64,000 nucleotides of DNA from Comamonadaceae bacterium M7527 (GCA_021044545.1 CP087990.1:1-64000); one strand, 5' to 3'; shown: positions 52,062 through 61,855, numbered from the stretch's first letter. Made by a program: numbers and translations. The notes: generated from the letters alone by a model not told the origin.

Positions 52062-54317
52062 TCAGGCGCGTGGCTTTAGGCGCTGTGCGCGCAACACGCT
52101 GGGTGTGCGTTTGGCGGTGCGCAACACATCTGCCAAATGACGGCGGTGGCGCACGGCCACTGTAAAACGCAGCTCTACTTGCGTGCGGTCCGAACCCATT
52201 TCAACGTGGGTGATATCAGCCTCCGCGCTGGTCAGCGCAGCGGCGACCTTGGCCAATATACCCTTGCCGTTGTCTACGGTGACCAATACCTTGGATTCAA
52301 ATGCGCGTGTAGGCTCGTCTGCCCATTCGACTTGCAAAAAGCGCTCTTTGTCGCGTAGCAGCAAGCGACGCCCGGTGGGGCATTCATCGGTGTGCACGGC
52401 CAGGCCTTCGCCTCGGCCCAAGTAGCCTACGATTTTGTCGCCGGGAATGGGGCTGCAGCAGTGTGCGTATTGCACGGTGGCGCCTTCGCTGCCGTCCAGG
52501 GTGAGCACGCCTTGGCTGATGACTTCGCCGTGTGGTTGTGCAAACCGCTCACGCGTGATCATGAGCATGTCTGGGCGCGAGCCCAGCTCAATGAGCAGTG
52601 CAGTGGTCTTTTTGGCCACCATGCTGGCAATGCGTTTGCCCAGGCCAATGTCGGCCATCAAGTCGTCGCGGGTTTTGTTGCCGGTAAAACGCAGCACCTT
52701 TTCCCACAGCAAGGCGTGTTCTTCGCCGTCTTCTGGCAGCTGGGCAATGCCCTCTGCACGAAGTGCTTGGCGCAACATTTTTTCGCCCAGTACGCGCGAC
52801 TGATCGTCTTCCATCAACTTTAAATGGTTGCGAATTTTGGAGCGTGCGCGCCCGGTTTGCACAAAGCTTAACCAGGCGGGGTTGGGGCTGGAGCTGCTGG
52901 AGGTTTCAATCTCGATCACGTCACCGTTTTGAAGCTCCGAGCGCAGTGGCACAGGTTCACCGTTAACGGTAGCAGCCACGGCGCGTTGACCCACGTCGCT
53001 GTGAATGGCATAGGCAAAGTCCACCAGCGTGGCACCGCGTGGCATAGACAAAATCTTGCCCTTGGGCGTAAAGACGTAGACAGAGTCTGGGAACAGGTCA
53101 ATCTTGATGTGGTCCCAAAACTCGGCTGCGTCGCGCGTTTCTTGCTGAATATCCAACAGTGACTGCACCCACTGCGCGCCCAGCTTTTGGCTGTTTTCGC
53201 TGTCAGGGTCAGCGGCCTTGTAAAGCCAGTGTGCGGCCACGCCAGACTCTGCCACCACGTCCATCTCGGCGGTGCGAAACTGGATTTCAATGTTGATGCC
53301 AGCTGGGCCCACCAGTGTGGTGTGCAAAGACTGGTAGCCGTTGACCTTGGGGATTGCGATGTAGTCTTTAAACCGCCCGGGCACTGGCTTGTACATCTGG
53401 TGCAACAAGCCCATGGCGGTGTAACAGTCTGTGAGTTTGGGCAGTATCACGCGAAAGCCGTACAAGTCACTCACCTGCGAGAAGGTCAGACGCTTTTCGC
53501 TCATCTTGTCGTAGATGGAGTAAAGCGTTTTTTCGCGGCCTTGAATGTCGGCGTACAAGTTGTGATTGGCCAAGCCGTTTAGCACTTCTTCTTTGACACG
53601 CTCTATCAAGTCATTGCGACGGCGACGGGCTTTGGCAACAGCTTTATTGAGGGTTTGGCAACGCCAAGGGTGCAAAAACCTGAACGACAAGTCTTGCAAC
53701 TCGCGGTAGGTCATGTTTAAGCCCAAGCGGTAGGCAATGGGGGCGTAAATGTCAGCAGTTTCGCGCGAGATACGGCCCCACTTGCTGCGTGGCATGTCGC
53801 CCATGGTGCGCATGTTGTGTATGCGGTCTGCCAGCTTTATGAGTATGACGCGCACGTCGCGCGCCATGGCCAGCAGCATTTTGCGAAACGACTCGGCCTG
53901 GTTTTCTTCGCGGCTGTCAAACTCCAGCTTTTCGAGCTTGGTCAGGCCGTCGACCAGGTCGGCCACGTTGATACCGAAGCGCTCGGCCATTTCTATTTTG
54001 GTCACGCCGCAGTCCTCAAGCACGTCGTGCATGAGGGCGGCCATCAGGGCTTGGGCGTCCAGCTTCCAGTCGGCGCACAGTCCGGCTACGGCAATGGGGT
54101 GGGTGATATAGGGCGCGCCGCTTTTGCGCAGTTGGCCCAAGTGGGCTTCGTCAGCAAACTTGTAGGCTTTGCGTATGTCTTCAATATCTGACTCGCTCAA
54201 GTAGTCCAGCTTGCCCAGCAGCGCGGCAAAACTGGCCGCTGCCGCGCTTTGCACGGCCGACCCTGGCTCTTGCTTGGAGGTGTTTGCAACCTCGGTGACT
54301 TTTTCGACTCTGCCCAT
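52062..54317 (-). CDS. spoT: Bifunctional (p)ppGpp synthetase/hydrolase
   Basis: 751 residues. The hydrolase HD domain shows ALMHDVLEDCG and IKLADRIHNMRTM; the synthetase domain shows YGFRVILPKLTDCYTAMGL, GRFKDYIAIPKVNGYQSLHT and EIQFRTAEMD; then TGS (VYVFTPKGKILSMPRGATLVD) and a C-terminal ACT domain. Intact HD residues favour SpoT over RelA. It lies downstream of rpoZ in the same order as in E. coli (gmk-rpoZ-spoT). Confidence 0.96.
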   Translation of the reverse strand: MGRVEKVTEVANTSKQEPGSAVQSAAAASFAALLGKLDYLSESDIEDIRKAYKFADEAHLGQLRKSGAPYITHPIAVAGLCADWKLDAQALMAALMHDVLEDCGVTKIEMAERFGINVADLVDGLTKLEKLEFDSREENQAESFRKMLLAMARDVRVILIKLADRIHNMRTMGDMPRSKWGRISRETADIYAPIAYRLGLNMTYRELQDLSFRFLHPWRCQTLNKAVAKARRRRNDLIERVKEEVLNGLANHNLYADIQGREKTLYSIYDKMSEKRLTFSQVSDLYGFRVILPKLTDCYTAMGLLHQMYKPVPGRFKDYIAIPKVNGYQSLHTTLVGPAGINIEIQFRTAEMDVVAESGVAAHWLYKAADPDSENSQKLGAQWVQSLLDIQQETRDAAEFWDHIKIDLFPDSVYVFTPKGKILSMPRGATLVDFAYAIHSDVGQRAVAATVNGEPVPLRSELQNGDVIEIETSSSSSPNPAWLSFVQTGRARSKIRNHLKLMEDDQSRVLGEKMLRQALRAEGIAQLPEDGEEHALLWEKVLRFTGNKTRDDLMADIGLGKRIASMVAKKTTALLIELGSRPDMLMITRERFAQPHGEVISQGVLTLDGSEGATVQYAHCCSPIPGDKIVGYLGRGEGLAVHTDECPTGRRLLLRDKERFLQVEWADEPTRAFESKVLVTVDNGKGILAKVAAALTSAEADITHVEMGSDRTQVELRFTVAVRHRRHLADVLRTAKRTPSVLRAQRLKPRA

Positions 54318-54394
54318 ACCCCGTACTGTAGCGCCAAGCGGGACGCTGTTACGCTGCCAAGGTTACTTTTGCTGCAAGTTTGTCTCTAAAAACA

Positions 54395-54428
54395 AAAACA
54401 CCCGCGAGCAAAGCTTGGCGGGTGTTTT
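54395..54428 (-). terminator. Terminator between rpoZ and spoT
   Basis: Arms AAAACACCCGC and GCGGGTGTTTT pair over 11 bases with a 12-base loop. Read on the minus strand the hairpin is followed by TTTTTGTTTTT. It would end gmk-rpoZ transcripts before spoT. Confidence 0.75.
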
Positions 54429-54449
54429 GGGGGCCGGGAGGCTTGCAGC

Positions 54450-54653
54450 TTAAAGCGGCACCTTGCGCAGCATCTCAATGCCTACTTCGCCAGCGGCGAT
54501 CTCGCGCAAAGCGGTTACGCCTGGCTTATTCTTGCTTTCAATTTTGGGCGCGTGACCTTGGCTCAGCATGCGAGCGCGGTAGGTGGCGGCCAAAACGAGC
54601 TGGAAGCGGTTGGGGATTTTCTCCAAGCAGTCTTCAACAGTAATGCGGGCCAT
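54450..54653 (-). CDS. rpoZ: RNA polymerase omega subunit
   Basis: 67 residues from ATG 54653. Omega helps fold the beta' subunit and binds ppGpp. The family sequence ARITVEDCLEKIPNRFQLVL and the ALREIAAGEVGIEML tail are clear. Between gmk and spoT. Confidence 0.95.
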   Translation of the reverse strand: MARITVEDCLEKIPNRFQLVLAATYRARMLSQGHAPKIESKNKPGVTALREIAAGEVGIEMLRKVPL

Positions 54654-54686
54654 GGTTGGACTCCAATCCGGATAAATCAATGAACA

Positions 54687-55331
54687 TTAGTCAGCCAAAC
54701 CCAAACCAGTGAAGGTTTCTGCGCGCAAGCGGCGCTGGGCGGCAAATTTGAGGCGGTTGGCATGCACGATGGCTTTTAAATCGAACAGGGCGCGCTCAAA
54801 CAACTCGTTGATTATAACGTAGTCAAAGTGCTGGGCCTGGTCAATTTCGGTGCGTGCGTTGGACAAACGCAGCTCAATCACCTCGCTGGAGTCTTCGGCG
54901 CGGCGCTCCAGACGGGCGCGCAATTCATCCCAGCTGGGCGGCAATATGAAAATCAGCACCGAGTTGGCGTACAGCTCCTTGATTTGCAATGCGCCCTGGT
55001 AGTCAATTTCGAGTACCACGTCCGTGCCTTTGGCGATTTGCTCCTCAATGGCTTTGCGTGAGGTGCCGTAGCTGTTGCTGTGCACGGTTGCATACTCTAA
55101 AAACTCGTCGCGTTGCACCATGGCGTTGAACGTGGCGTCGTCTACAAAGTGGTATTCACGACCATCTTTTTCTTGCCCGCGTGGTGCTCGGGTGGTGTGC
55201 GACACGCTTGGGCTTACGCGTGAATCCAGCTCCATCAATGCCTTGACCAGGCTTGACTTGCCAGTACCGCTTGGCGCGGCAACGACGTATAAATTACCGG
55301 GGTAGTTCACTGCAGGATTGGCGTTTGTCAT
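54687..55331 (-). CDS. gmk: Guanylate kinase
   Basis: 214 residues from ATG 55331. It phosphorylates GMP to GDP. The P-loop VVAAPSGTGKSSLVKAL, SHTTRAPRGQEKDGREYHFV and VLEIDYQGALQIKE are the standard motifs. Starts four bases after yicC. Confidence 0.97.
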   Translation of the reverse strand: MTNANPAVNYPGNLYVVAAPSGTGKSSLVKALMELDSRVSPSVSHTTRAPRGQEKDGREYHFVDDATFNAMVQRDEFLEYATVHSNSYGTSRKAIEEQIAKGTDVVLEIDYQGALQIKELYANSVLIFILPPSWDELRARLERRAEDSSEVIELRLSNARTEIDQAQHFDYVIINELFERALFDLKAIVHANRLKFAAQRRLRAETFTGLGLAD

Positions 55332-55335
55332 GGGG

Positions 55336-56241
55336 TTACTCAATGTTTTGTACCTGTTCGCGCATTTGCTCAATCAGTACCTTCATGTCCACCGAGATGC
55401 GCGTCAGCGGCAGGCTGGACGATTTGGAGCCCAGTGTATTGGCCTCGCGGTGCAGCTCTTGGATGAGAAAGTCCAGGCGTTTGCCCAGTTCGCCGCCTTT
55501 GGCAATGAGGCGATCAATTTCGTCCAAGTGTGCATCCAGGCGGTTGATTTCTTCGGCCACGTCAATGCGTATGGCAAAGGCGGTGGCTTCGCTCAGGGCC
55601 CTGTCACGGGCGGCTTGCAAGCTGGTTTCGTCGGCGCTGGCGTTGGTGGTGGCGTCACCCAAAGCTGCTTGCCAGCGATCTAAAAACTTCTGGCGCTGCT
55701 GTTCAACCAGTTCTGGCACCAAGGGCGTGGCTTGTTGGGCCAATGCGCGCAATTGAGCGGTGCGCCCGGTAATCATGGCACCTAATCGCGCACCTTCCTG
55801 TGCTCTGGCCTCTAGCAGGGCGGTGGCGGCCAGCTTCAGCATGTCTTGCATGCGTTGTGGCAAGTCTGCGTGGCTGTGTGAGGGCCCACCAGCCATTTGC
55901 ATGATGGCTGATACGCTCAGCGGCGCTGCACCTGGCAGGGCCTCTTGTATGGCGGTCTGTACATGGAGCAAGCGCTTGAGCTCGTCCGCGTCAGGCGTGC
56001 GTACGGCATTGCCCTGGCCGCGCTCCAGCCAAGCGCGCACCTCGACTTTGCCACGCTTTAGTTGTTTGGTGAGTGCCTCGCGCAGGGCGGGCTCACTGGC
56101 GCGTAATTCGTCGCTTAAGCGAAAACTCAGGTCTAGAAAGCGGCTGTTGACCGAGCGGATTTCCATGCCCAATGCCATGGGGCTGGATTCGCTGGCGGGG
56201 GACTGGCTGCTGGCGTAGCCTGTCATGCTGTAAACGGTCAT
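55336..56241 (-). CDS. yicC: YicC family endoribonuclease
   Basis: 301 residues. YicC proteins are RNases that cut structured RNA and promote turnover of some small RNAs. The opening YSMTGYASSQS, EIRSVNSRFLDLSFRL, RGKVEVRAWLER, and the C-terminal KGGELGKRLDFLIQELHREANTLGSKS (read in parts) are diagnostic. Divergent from rph, coupled to gmk. Confidence 0.94.
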   Translation of the reverse strand: MTVYSMTGYASSQSPASESSPMALGMEIRSVNSRFLDLSFRLSDELRASEPALREALTKQLKRGKVEVRAWLERGQGNAVRTPDADELKRLLHVQTAIQEALPGAAPLSVSAIMQMAGGPSHSHADLPQRMQDMLKLAATALLEARAQEGARLGAMITGRTAQLRALAQQATPLVPELVEQQRQKFLDRWQAALGDATTNASADETSLQAARDRALSEATAFAIRIDVAEEINRLDAHLDEIDRLIAKGGELGKRLDFLIQELHREANTLGSKSSSLPLTRISVDMKVLIEQMREQVQNIE

Positions 56242-56360
56242 GGCTTAAACGGTGCTGATGCGCCCTCAATTTGTTAAGCCTTGCATTATCGCAGGCCGCG
56301 CCCTGCACAAAGCTATGCCATCATTGGCGGCCAAGCAATTACGAACCAAGAGTGTGTTTT

Positions 56361-57086
56361 ATGAGCTACCAACGCAATGCCAACCGCGCCGCTGATGCGC
56401 TGCGCCCAGTCACCATTACCCGTCAATTCACGGTGCATGCCGAGGGCTCTGTACTGATTGAATTTGGCCAAACCCGCGTGCTGTGCACCGCGTCTGTGGA
56501 AGAGCGCGTGCCGCCACACAAAAAGGGCAGCGGCGAAGGCTGGGTAACGGCAGAGTACGGCATGCTGCCGCGCGCCACACACACCCGCAGCAGCCGTGAA
56601 GCGGCCAAGGGCAAGCAAAGCGGACGAACGCAAGAAATTCAGCGCCTTATTGGCCGCTCATTGCGCGCCGTGTTTGACCTCAAAGCGCTGGGCGAACGCA
56701 CCATCACGCTGGACTGCGATGTGCTGCAAGCCGACGGCGGCACACGTACAGCAGCCATTACCGGCGCCTTTGTGGCCGCCAGCGACGCTGTCGCCAAACT
56801 GCTGGCCAGCGGAACCCTCAAGGCCACACCCATTCGCGAGCCCATTGCCGCTATTTCTGTGGGCATTGTTGATGGCACACCGCTGCTTGATTTGGAGTAC
56901 ACCGAAGACTCAGCCTGCGACACCGACATGAATGTGGTGATGACCGGCGCTGGCCATTTTGTGGAAGTACAAGGCACTGCAGAGGGTGCAGCGTTTTCTC
57001 GCGCAGAGATGGGGCAGTTGCTGGACTTGGCCGAAAAAGGCATTGCCGAGCTGGTGGCCATGCAGCAAGCCGCGTTGGCGGCTTAA
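56361..57086 (+). CDS. rph: Ribonuclease PH
   Basis: 241 residues from ATG 56361; the frame is open from 56271. It trims tRNA 3' ends phosphorolytically. Motifs RPVTITRQFTVHAEGSVLIEFG, CTASVEERVPPHKKGSGEGW, LIGRSLRAVFDLKALGERT (read in parts) and CDVLQADGGTRTAAITGAFV are present. Leads the rph-rdgB-hemW group. Confidence 0.97.
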   Translation: MSYQRNANRAADALRPVTITRQFTVHAEGSVLIEFGQTRVLCTASVEERVPPHKKGSGEGWVTAEYGMLPRATHTRSSREAAKGKQSGRTQEIQRLIGRSLRAVFDLKALGERTITLDCDVLQADGGTRTAAITGAFVAASDAVAKLLASGTLKATPIREPIAAISVGIVDGTPLLDLEYTEDSACDTDMNVVMTGAGHFVEVQGTAEGAAFSRAEMGQLLDLAEKGIAELVAMQQAALAA

Positions 57087-57091
57087 GCGAT

Positions 57092-57700
57092 ATGAAACTG
57101 GTATTGGCGTCCAACAACAAAGGCAAGCTTGACGAGCTGCAAGCCTTGTTTGCCCCCCTGGGTGTAGAGCTGGTAGCGCAAGGCGAACTTGGCGTGCCTG
57201 AGGCAGCAGAGCCGCATTGCACCTTTGTTGAGAATGCCTTGGCCAAAGCCCGCAACGCGGCTTTGTACACTGGTTTGCCGTCTATTGCCGATGATGCAGG
57301 CTTGTGTGTAGAGGCTTTTGGTGGCTTGCCAGGGGTAGACACCGCTTACTACGCCACCCAGTTTGGCTACCTCAAAAGCGACAACAACAACGTGGTGGCG
57401 TTGCTAGAGCAAATGGCCAACATTGACGACAGGCGCGCCGCCCTGGTCAGCACCTTGGTCGCGGTACGCAGCACCAAAGACCCCGAGCCCCTGATTGCCA
57501 GTGGGCGTGCGGCCGGCCTTATTACCCGTGAGCCTGTTGGCTGCAACGGCTTTGGCTTTGACCCCGTGATGTGGCTGCCTGAATTCAATCAAACCTTTGC
57601 GCAACTGCCCACCGCGGTCAAGAACGCCAACAGCCATAGAGGCAAAGCCAGCCAAGTCATGCTGGAGCTCATGCGCAGCCGTTGGCTGGTCAGCGTCTGA
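57092..57700 (+). CDS. rdgB: XTP/dITP pyrophosphatase
   Basis: 202 residues. It removes deaminated purine nucleotides from the pool. LASNNKGKLDELQALF at the N terminus, FVENALAKARNAA, IADDAGLCVEAFGGLPGVDT and GCNGFGFDPVMWLP are typical of the HAM1/RdgB family. Five bases after rph. Confidence 0.96.
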   Translation: MKLVLASNNKGKLDELQALFAPLGVELVAQGELGVPEAAEPHCTFVENALAKARNAALYTGLPSIADDAGLCVEAFGGLPGVDTAYYATQFGYLKSDNNNVVALLEQMANIDDRRAALVSTLVAVRSTKDPEPLIASGRAAGLITREPVGCNGFGFDPVMWLPEFNQTFAQLPTAVKNANSHRGKASQVMLELMRSRWLVSV

Positions 57701-57706
57701 GTCATC

Positions 57707-58939
57707 ATGGTGGTTGACATCAAACCCAACGACCAAGTGGGCATGGCCAGCCCGGACGTGGTGCACATGATGCGCCCCGGCTTGTTGCAACTGGCAGCCT
57801 TGCCGCCACTGGCCTTGTATGTGCATTTGCCGTGGTGTTTGCGTAAATGCCCCTACTGCGATTTCAACTCTCATGAGTGGGCTGCAGACCACACCTTGCC
57901 CGAGCGCGAGTACATAGCCGCCGTGGTGGCAGACCTTGAGGCCTCTCTTTCTTTGGTGTGGGGCCGAACAGTGCACAGCATATTCATTGGCGGAGGCACG
58001 CCCAGCTTGTTTTCGCCCGACAGCATTGCTGACTTGTTGGCACGCATTCGTGCGCGGCTGCGTTTGTCAGCCGACTGCGAAATCACCATGGAGGCCAACC
58101 CGGGTACCTTTGAGCGGGAGCGGTTTAAGGCGTTTAAAGATGCTGGCGTGACACGCTTGTCTGTAGGCGTGCAAAGTTTTTCAGATGACGCGCTACAGCG
58201 CATTGGCCGCGTGCACGACGCAGCGCAAGCCATGGCTGCGGTGGCTGAGGCAGTCCATGCCTTTGACACCTGCAACGTGGACATCATGTACGCGTTGCCT
58301 GGCCAAACAGTGGCCGACTGCACGCGTGACATCGACACGGCGCTATACCTGGGCGTGCCGCATATTTCGCTGTACCACCTCACCATTGAGCCCAACACCT
58401 ACTTTGCCGCCAAGCCCCCGGTTTTGCCCGAAGACGACGATGCCTACGCCATGCTGGACCGCATCACCGAGCGCACCACTGCCAGCGGCTTTGAGCGTTA
58501 CGAGGTATCGGCCTACGCCAAGGCCAACCACGGCTGCTGGCACAACACCAATTACTGGCAGTTTGGCGACTACCTTGGCATTGGTGCTGGCGCCCACAGC
58601 AAACTCAGCTTTGCCCACCGCATCACCCGCCAAGTGCGCCTGCGTGACCCGCGCCGCTATATGCAAGCCGCCATGCAGGGCAGGGCGCTGTCCAGCAGCA
58701 CCGATGTGGCGCTGGCTGATTTGAGTTTTGAGTTCATGCTCAATGCGCTGCGCCTAAAAAGCGGTTTTGACCTGGGGCTGTTCACCGAACGCACCGGCTT
58801 GTCTATCAGCCGCATACAAGCGCCCCTAGAGCAAGCCATAGCCAAACAACTCATAACCCGCACCGGCAACCACCTTGCCCCAACCGCCTTGGGTTTTGAC
58901 TTTTTAAGCGACTTACAAAGCTTATTCTTAGACACGTAA
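57707..58939 (+). CDS. hemW: Radical SAM heme chaperone HemW
   Basis: 410 residues. HemW delivers heme to target proteins; it was long annotated as a coproporphyrinogen oxidase. The radical SAM cluster is CLRKCPYCDFNSH near residue 45, followed by FIGGGTPSLFS, EANPGTFERERF, RLSVGVQSFSDDAL and NVDIMYALPGQT. The C-terminal HemN-type domain includes SFEFMLNALRLKSGFDLGLF. ATG 57767 further in is another possible start. Confidence 0.95.
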   Translation: MVVDIKPNDQVGMASPDVVHMMRPGLLQLAALPPLALYVHLPWCLRKCPYCDFNSHEWAADHTLPEREYIAAVVADLEASLSLVWGRTVHSIFIGGGTPSLFSPDSIADLLARIRARLRLSADCEITMEANPGTFERERFKAFKDAGVTRLSVGVQSFSDDALQRIGRVHDAAQAMAAVAEAVHAFDTCNVDIMYALPGQTVADCTRDIDTALYLGVPHISLYHLTIEPNTYFAAKPPVLPEDDDAYAMLDRITERTTASGFERYEVSAYAKANHGCWHNTNYWQFGDYLGIGAGAHSKLSFAHRITRQVRLRDPRRYMQAAMQGRALSSSTDVALADLSFEFMLNALRLKSGFDLGLFTERTGLSISRIQAPLEQAIAKQLITRTGNHLAPTALGFDFLSDLQSLFLDT

Positions 58940-58999
58940 AAGAATGGCCTGAATTCTTGGTTAGAATATTGGCATGCCGGAGACGGCTACAGCATCGAT

Positions 59000-59087
59000 G
59001 GAAGAGTGGCAGAGTGGTCGATTGCACCGGTCTTGAAAACCGGCGTTCCGAAAGGAACCGTGAGTTCGAATCTCACCTCTTCCGCCA
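59000..59087 (+). tRNA. tRNA-Ser (anticodon UGA)
   Basis: 88 bases with encoded CCA. Acceptor GGAAGAG pairs with CTCTTCC; anticodon arm CCGGT-CTTGAAA-ACCGG; long variable arm CGTTCCGAAAGGAACG typical of serine tRNAs; T arm GTGAG-TTCGAAT-CTCAC. Confidence 0.95.
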
Positions 59088-59132
59088 GAACAAGTCCTGC
59101 CAACGCGCTCAGTCGGGTTGTCAGGCGCTCAG

Positions 59133-59158
59133 AGCCCCGCACCATGCGGGGCTTTTTG
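59133..59158 (+). terminator. Rho-independent terminator after tRNA-Ser
   Basis: Perfect nine-base stem AGCCCCGCA / TGCGGGGCT with loop CCA, followed by TTTTTG. Ends the tRNA-Ser transcript; the convergent modC stop lies just beyond. Confidence 0.9.
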
Positions 59159-59186
59159 TTTTGGATGTGCCATGCGCGCAAGCGCC

Positions 59187-60289
59187 TTAATGCCCGGCCA
59201 ATGCCACAGACTTAATTTGGCACCACACAGGCATACCCACTTGCAGCCCTAGATTGGCTACGGCGCGTTGTGTTACGCGTGAGAGCACGGCTTGGCATTG
59301 GTGGCGCAGGCGCACTATGGCATGGGCTGGGTGTATGTCTGGCTCTATGGCCTCTATCACGCCTTGCAGCTTGTTTTGTATGGAGCTGGCCGTGGGCTCT
59401 TGCAGCGATAGGCTGACATCGTTGGCGTGTATGTGCAGGCGAACTGGTGCGCCAATGGCAAGGTGTTGGCTGCGCACCCAGATGCGTGCACCGTCCTGTG
59501 TGCAGTTTGTATCCAGGCCAATGCTGGTGAGTTGGTATGCCTCGTCGTGCGCGCGCACCACGCCGCTTAACACGGCACCGGCTTGTGCGCCTATGGTGGC
59601 TGCTACTGATGTGTTGGCCAGCACTTCCAGCACAGGCCCTTGTGCGCTTACCTGGCCATTGTTCAGCATGACCACATGGTCTGCCAAGCGCGTGAGTTCG
59701 TCCATGGCATGGGTGACGTACAGCATAGGAGTGCGCAACTCAGTGCGCAGTTTCTCTAGCCAAGGCAGTACATCTTGCTTACGTTGACTGTCCAGTGAGG
59801 CCAGTGGTTCGTCCAGTAGCAACAGTGCTGGTTCAAGCGCCAAAGCTCTGGCAATGGCTACGCGTTGGCGTTCACCGCCAGACAAAGTGTCAGGTTTGCG
59901 GCTCAGCAAGTGGCCAATACCCAGTAGGTCAATGGCTTTGCCTAGCGTGACCTTGGCGGTGGTGCTGGCAATGCGCGACACACCGTAGTGCAAGTTGGCT
60001 TGCACGCTCAATGCTCAAACAAACTGGCTTCTTGAAACACATAGCCCAAGTCACGCTTGTGCGTGGGTACAAACCGGTGGTGCGCATCGTCTTGCCAGAC
60101 GTGCGAGCCGACGGATACGCTGCCCGCTGCGCGCTCCAGGCCTGCCACACAACGCAGCAGCGTTGTTTTGCCAGAGCCAGACGGACCAAACAAAACGGTG
60201 ATGCCGCTGTCAGGCAAGGCCAGCGTGGCATCCAGCACAAAGCTGGGTCGCGCCAGGGCGAGCGACAAATGTATGCCTGCGCCGCTCAT
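59187..60289 (-). pseudogene. modC: Molybdate ABC transporter ATPase ModC, interrupted by a one-base deletion
   Basis: Powers molybdate uptake. The first frame from ATG 60289 holds Walker A FGPSGSGKTTLLRC and the Q-loop VFQEASLFEH, then ends at TGA 60008-60010. The rest starts in the next frame at once: SVQANLHYG, signature LSGGERQRVAIARAL, Walker B LLLDEPLASLD, H-loop VTHAMDE, and a C-terminal Mop/TOBE part with IHANDVSLSLQ. Adding one T in CATTGAGC restores FEHLSVQANL, the family sequence, and a protein of 367 residues. Overlaps modB by four bases. Confidence 0.93.
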
Positions 60290-60972
60290 GCTGTGGCCTT
60301 TTTGTCGCGCTTTTTAAGCATGAACAACACGCACAACACTGAAAATGAAAACAGTACCATGGCCCCCGACAACCAGTGTGCTTGCGTGTACTGCATGGAC
60401 TCAACATAGCCAAACAGCTGGGTAGACACAACGCTGGTTTGTCCGGGGATGTTGCCGCCAATCATGAGCACCACACCAAACTCGCCTATGGTGTGCGCAA
60501 AGCTCAACACCGCTGTAAACAAACCCGGCTTGGCTAGTGGCAGAGCAACGGTACAAAACGCATTCAACGGCGTGGCGCGAAGCGTGGCCGCAACTTCCAG
60601 CGGGCGTTTGCCTATGGCCTCAAATGCGTATTGAATGGGCTGCACCGCAAAGGGCAGCGAAAAAATAACCGAGCCAATAAGCAAGCCACTAAACGAGAAC
60701 GACAGCAAGCCCAGGCCCATGCTTTGCGTGAGTTGCCCCACCCAGCCGCTGGGGCCCAGCAACACCAGCAAATAAAAGCCCAACACCGTTGGTGGCAATA
60801 CCAATGGCAGCGTGACCAACGCGCCAATGGGGGTGCGCCATTTAGATGTGGTTTGCGACAACCACCACGCAAGAGGTGTTGCAATCAGTAGCAATACCAA
60901 TGTGGTGGTGCCTGCCAAGCGCAGCGTAAGCCCAATGGCTTGCCAAGTCTCTGGGGTTAGGGCGGGTTGCAT
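60286..60972 (-). CDS. modB: Molybdate ABC transporter permease
   Basis: 228 residues with about five membrane segments. The permease loop EVAATLRATPLNAFCTVALPLAKPG (read in parts, EAA-type motif) and AHTIGEFGVVLMIGGNIPGQT are characteristic of ModB. Between modA and modC. Confidence 0.96.
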   Translation of the reverse strand: MQPALTPETWQAIGLTLRLAGTTTLVLLLIATPLAWWLSQTTSKWRTPIGALVTLPLVLPPTVLGFYLLVLLGPSGWVGQLTQSMGLGLLSFSFSGLLIGSVIFSLPFAVQPIQYAFEAIGKRPLEVAATLRATPLNAFCTVALPLAKPGLFTAVLSFAHTIGEFGVVLMIGGNIPGQTSVVSTQLFGYVESMQYTQAHWLSGAMVLFSFSVLCVLFMLKKRDKKATA

Positions 60973-60987
60973 GGTGGTGCTTGAGCT

Positions 60988-61743
60988 TTATTCATAACCA
61001 AAGGCACGTAGTGTGCTTTGGGCTGGCGCGCTGCGCAAGTAGCGCATCAAGGCGGTGGCCGCTTCGTTGCCCGCGGCGCGCTGTAGCAGCACAGCGTCTT
61101 GGCGAATGGGCGCGTGTAGCGCGGCAGGCACCAGCCAGGCAGAGCCGCGCTCGATCAGACCCGTCGTCATGATTTGTGACAAGGCCACAAAGCCTATGTC
61201 TGCATTGCCTGTTGCTACAAATTGAAAGGCTTGCGTCACGCTGCTGCCTTGCACCATGCGCGGCTGTACCGCGTCGCTGATACCAAGGCTTGCCAGGGTT
61301 TGGTGGGCGGCCAAGCCGTAGGGCGCCAGCGCGGGTGAGGCCATGGCCAAGCGCTTGAAGTTGCCGCTTTGAAGGGTGTGTTGGCCCAGGCTCAAGTTGG
61401 GCTGGGCACTCCACAGTGCCAAGCGGCCAGTGGCATAGGTAAATCGGGACTGTGCCGCTGCTGCGCCGCTTTGCACCAAGGCTTGCGGTGTGTGTTGGTC
61501 TGCGGCCAGCAGCACGTCAAAGGGTGCGCCATGTTGAATGTTGGCCAACAACTGACCAGTAGCACCAAATACCAGCGTGGCTGTGTGGCCTGTGTCTTGG
61601 GTGAACTGCTGCGCAATGCGTTTCATGGGGGCGGCAAAGTTGGCAGCCACTGCCACTTGCGTGTTGCCCGCCCAGGCGCTGGTTCCGCTTGCCAGGGCCA
61701 ATACGCTCAACAATACCGATACCCATACTGGCTTCACGCGCAT
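60988..61743 (-). CDS. modA: Molybdate-binding periplasmic protein
   Basis: 251 residues from ATG 61743, with a signal peptide (WVSVLLSVLALASGTSAWAG). It captures molybdate for ModBC. VAVAANFAAPMKRIAQQF at the mature N terminus, the anion loops VFGATGQLLANIQHGAPFD and DVLLAADQHTPQALVQSG (read in parts), and TGNADIGFVALSQIM are visible. A longer frame to 61803 is open. First gene of modABC. Confidence 0.95.
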   Translation of the reverse strand: MRVKPVWVSVLLSVLALASGTSAWAGNTQVAVAANFAAPMKRIAQQFTQDTGHTATLVFGATGQLLANIQHGAPFDVLLAADQHTPQALVQSGAAAAQSRFTYATGRLALWSAQPNLSLGQHTLQSGNFKRLAMASPALAPYGLAAHQTLASLGISDAVQPRMVQGSSVTQAFQFVATGNADIGFVALSQIMTTGLIERGSAWLVPAALHAPIRQDAVLLQRAAGNEAATALMRYLRSAPAQSTLRAFGYE

Positions 61744-61855
61744 AGCGATAAAGCTGTTGCGGGCAAGGCGTTGTTCAGCTGTGAAGAGTAGGCGTGCGAG
61801 CAATGCTTAAAAGGGCTAGCGCTTAGCCCGTAGAGATTGAATGCTCAAATTGTAG

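Noticed and set aside
58957..59190. Open frame of 77 codons over the tRNA-Ser region
   Set aside because: It runs through the complete tRNA-Ser and its terminator; the translation has no protein features.
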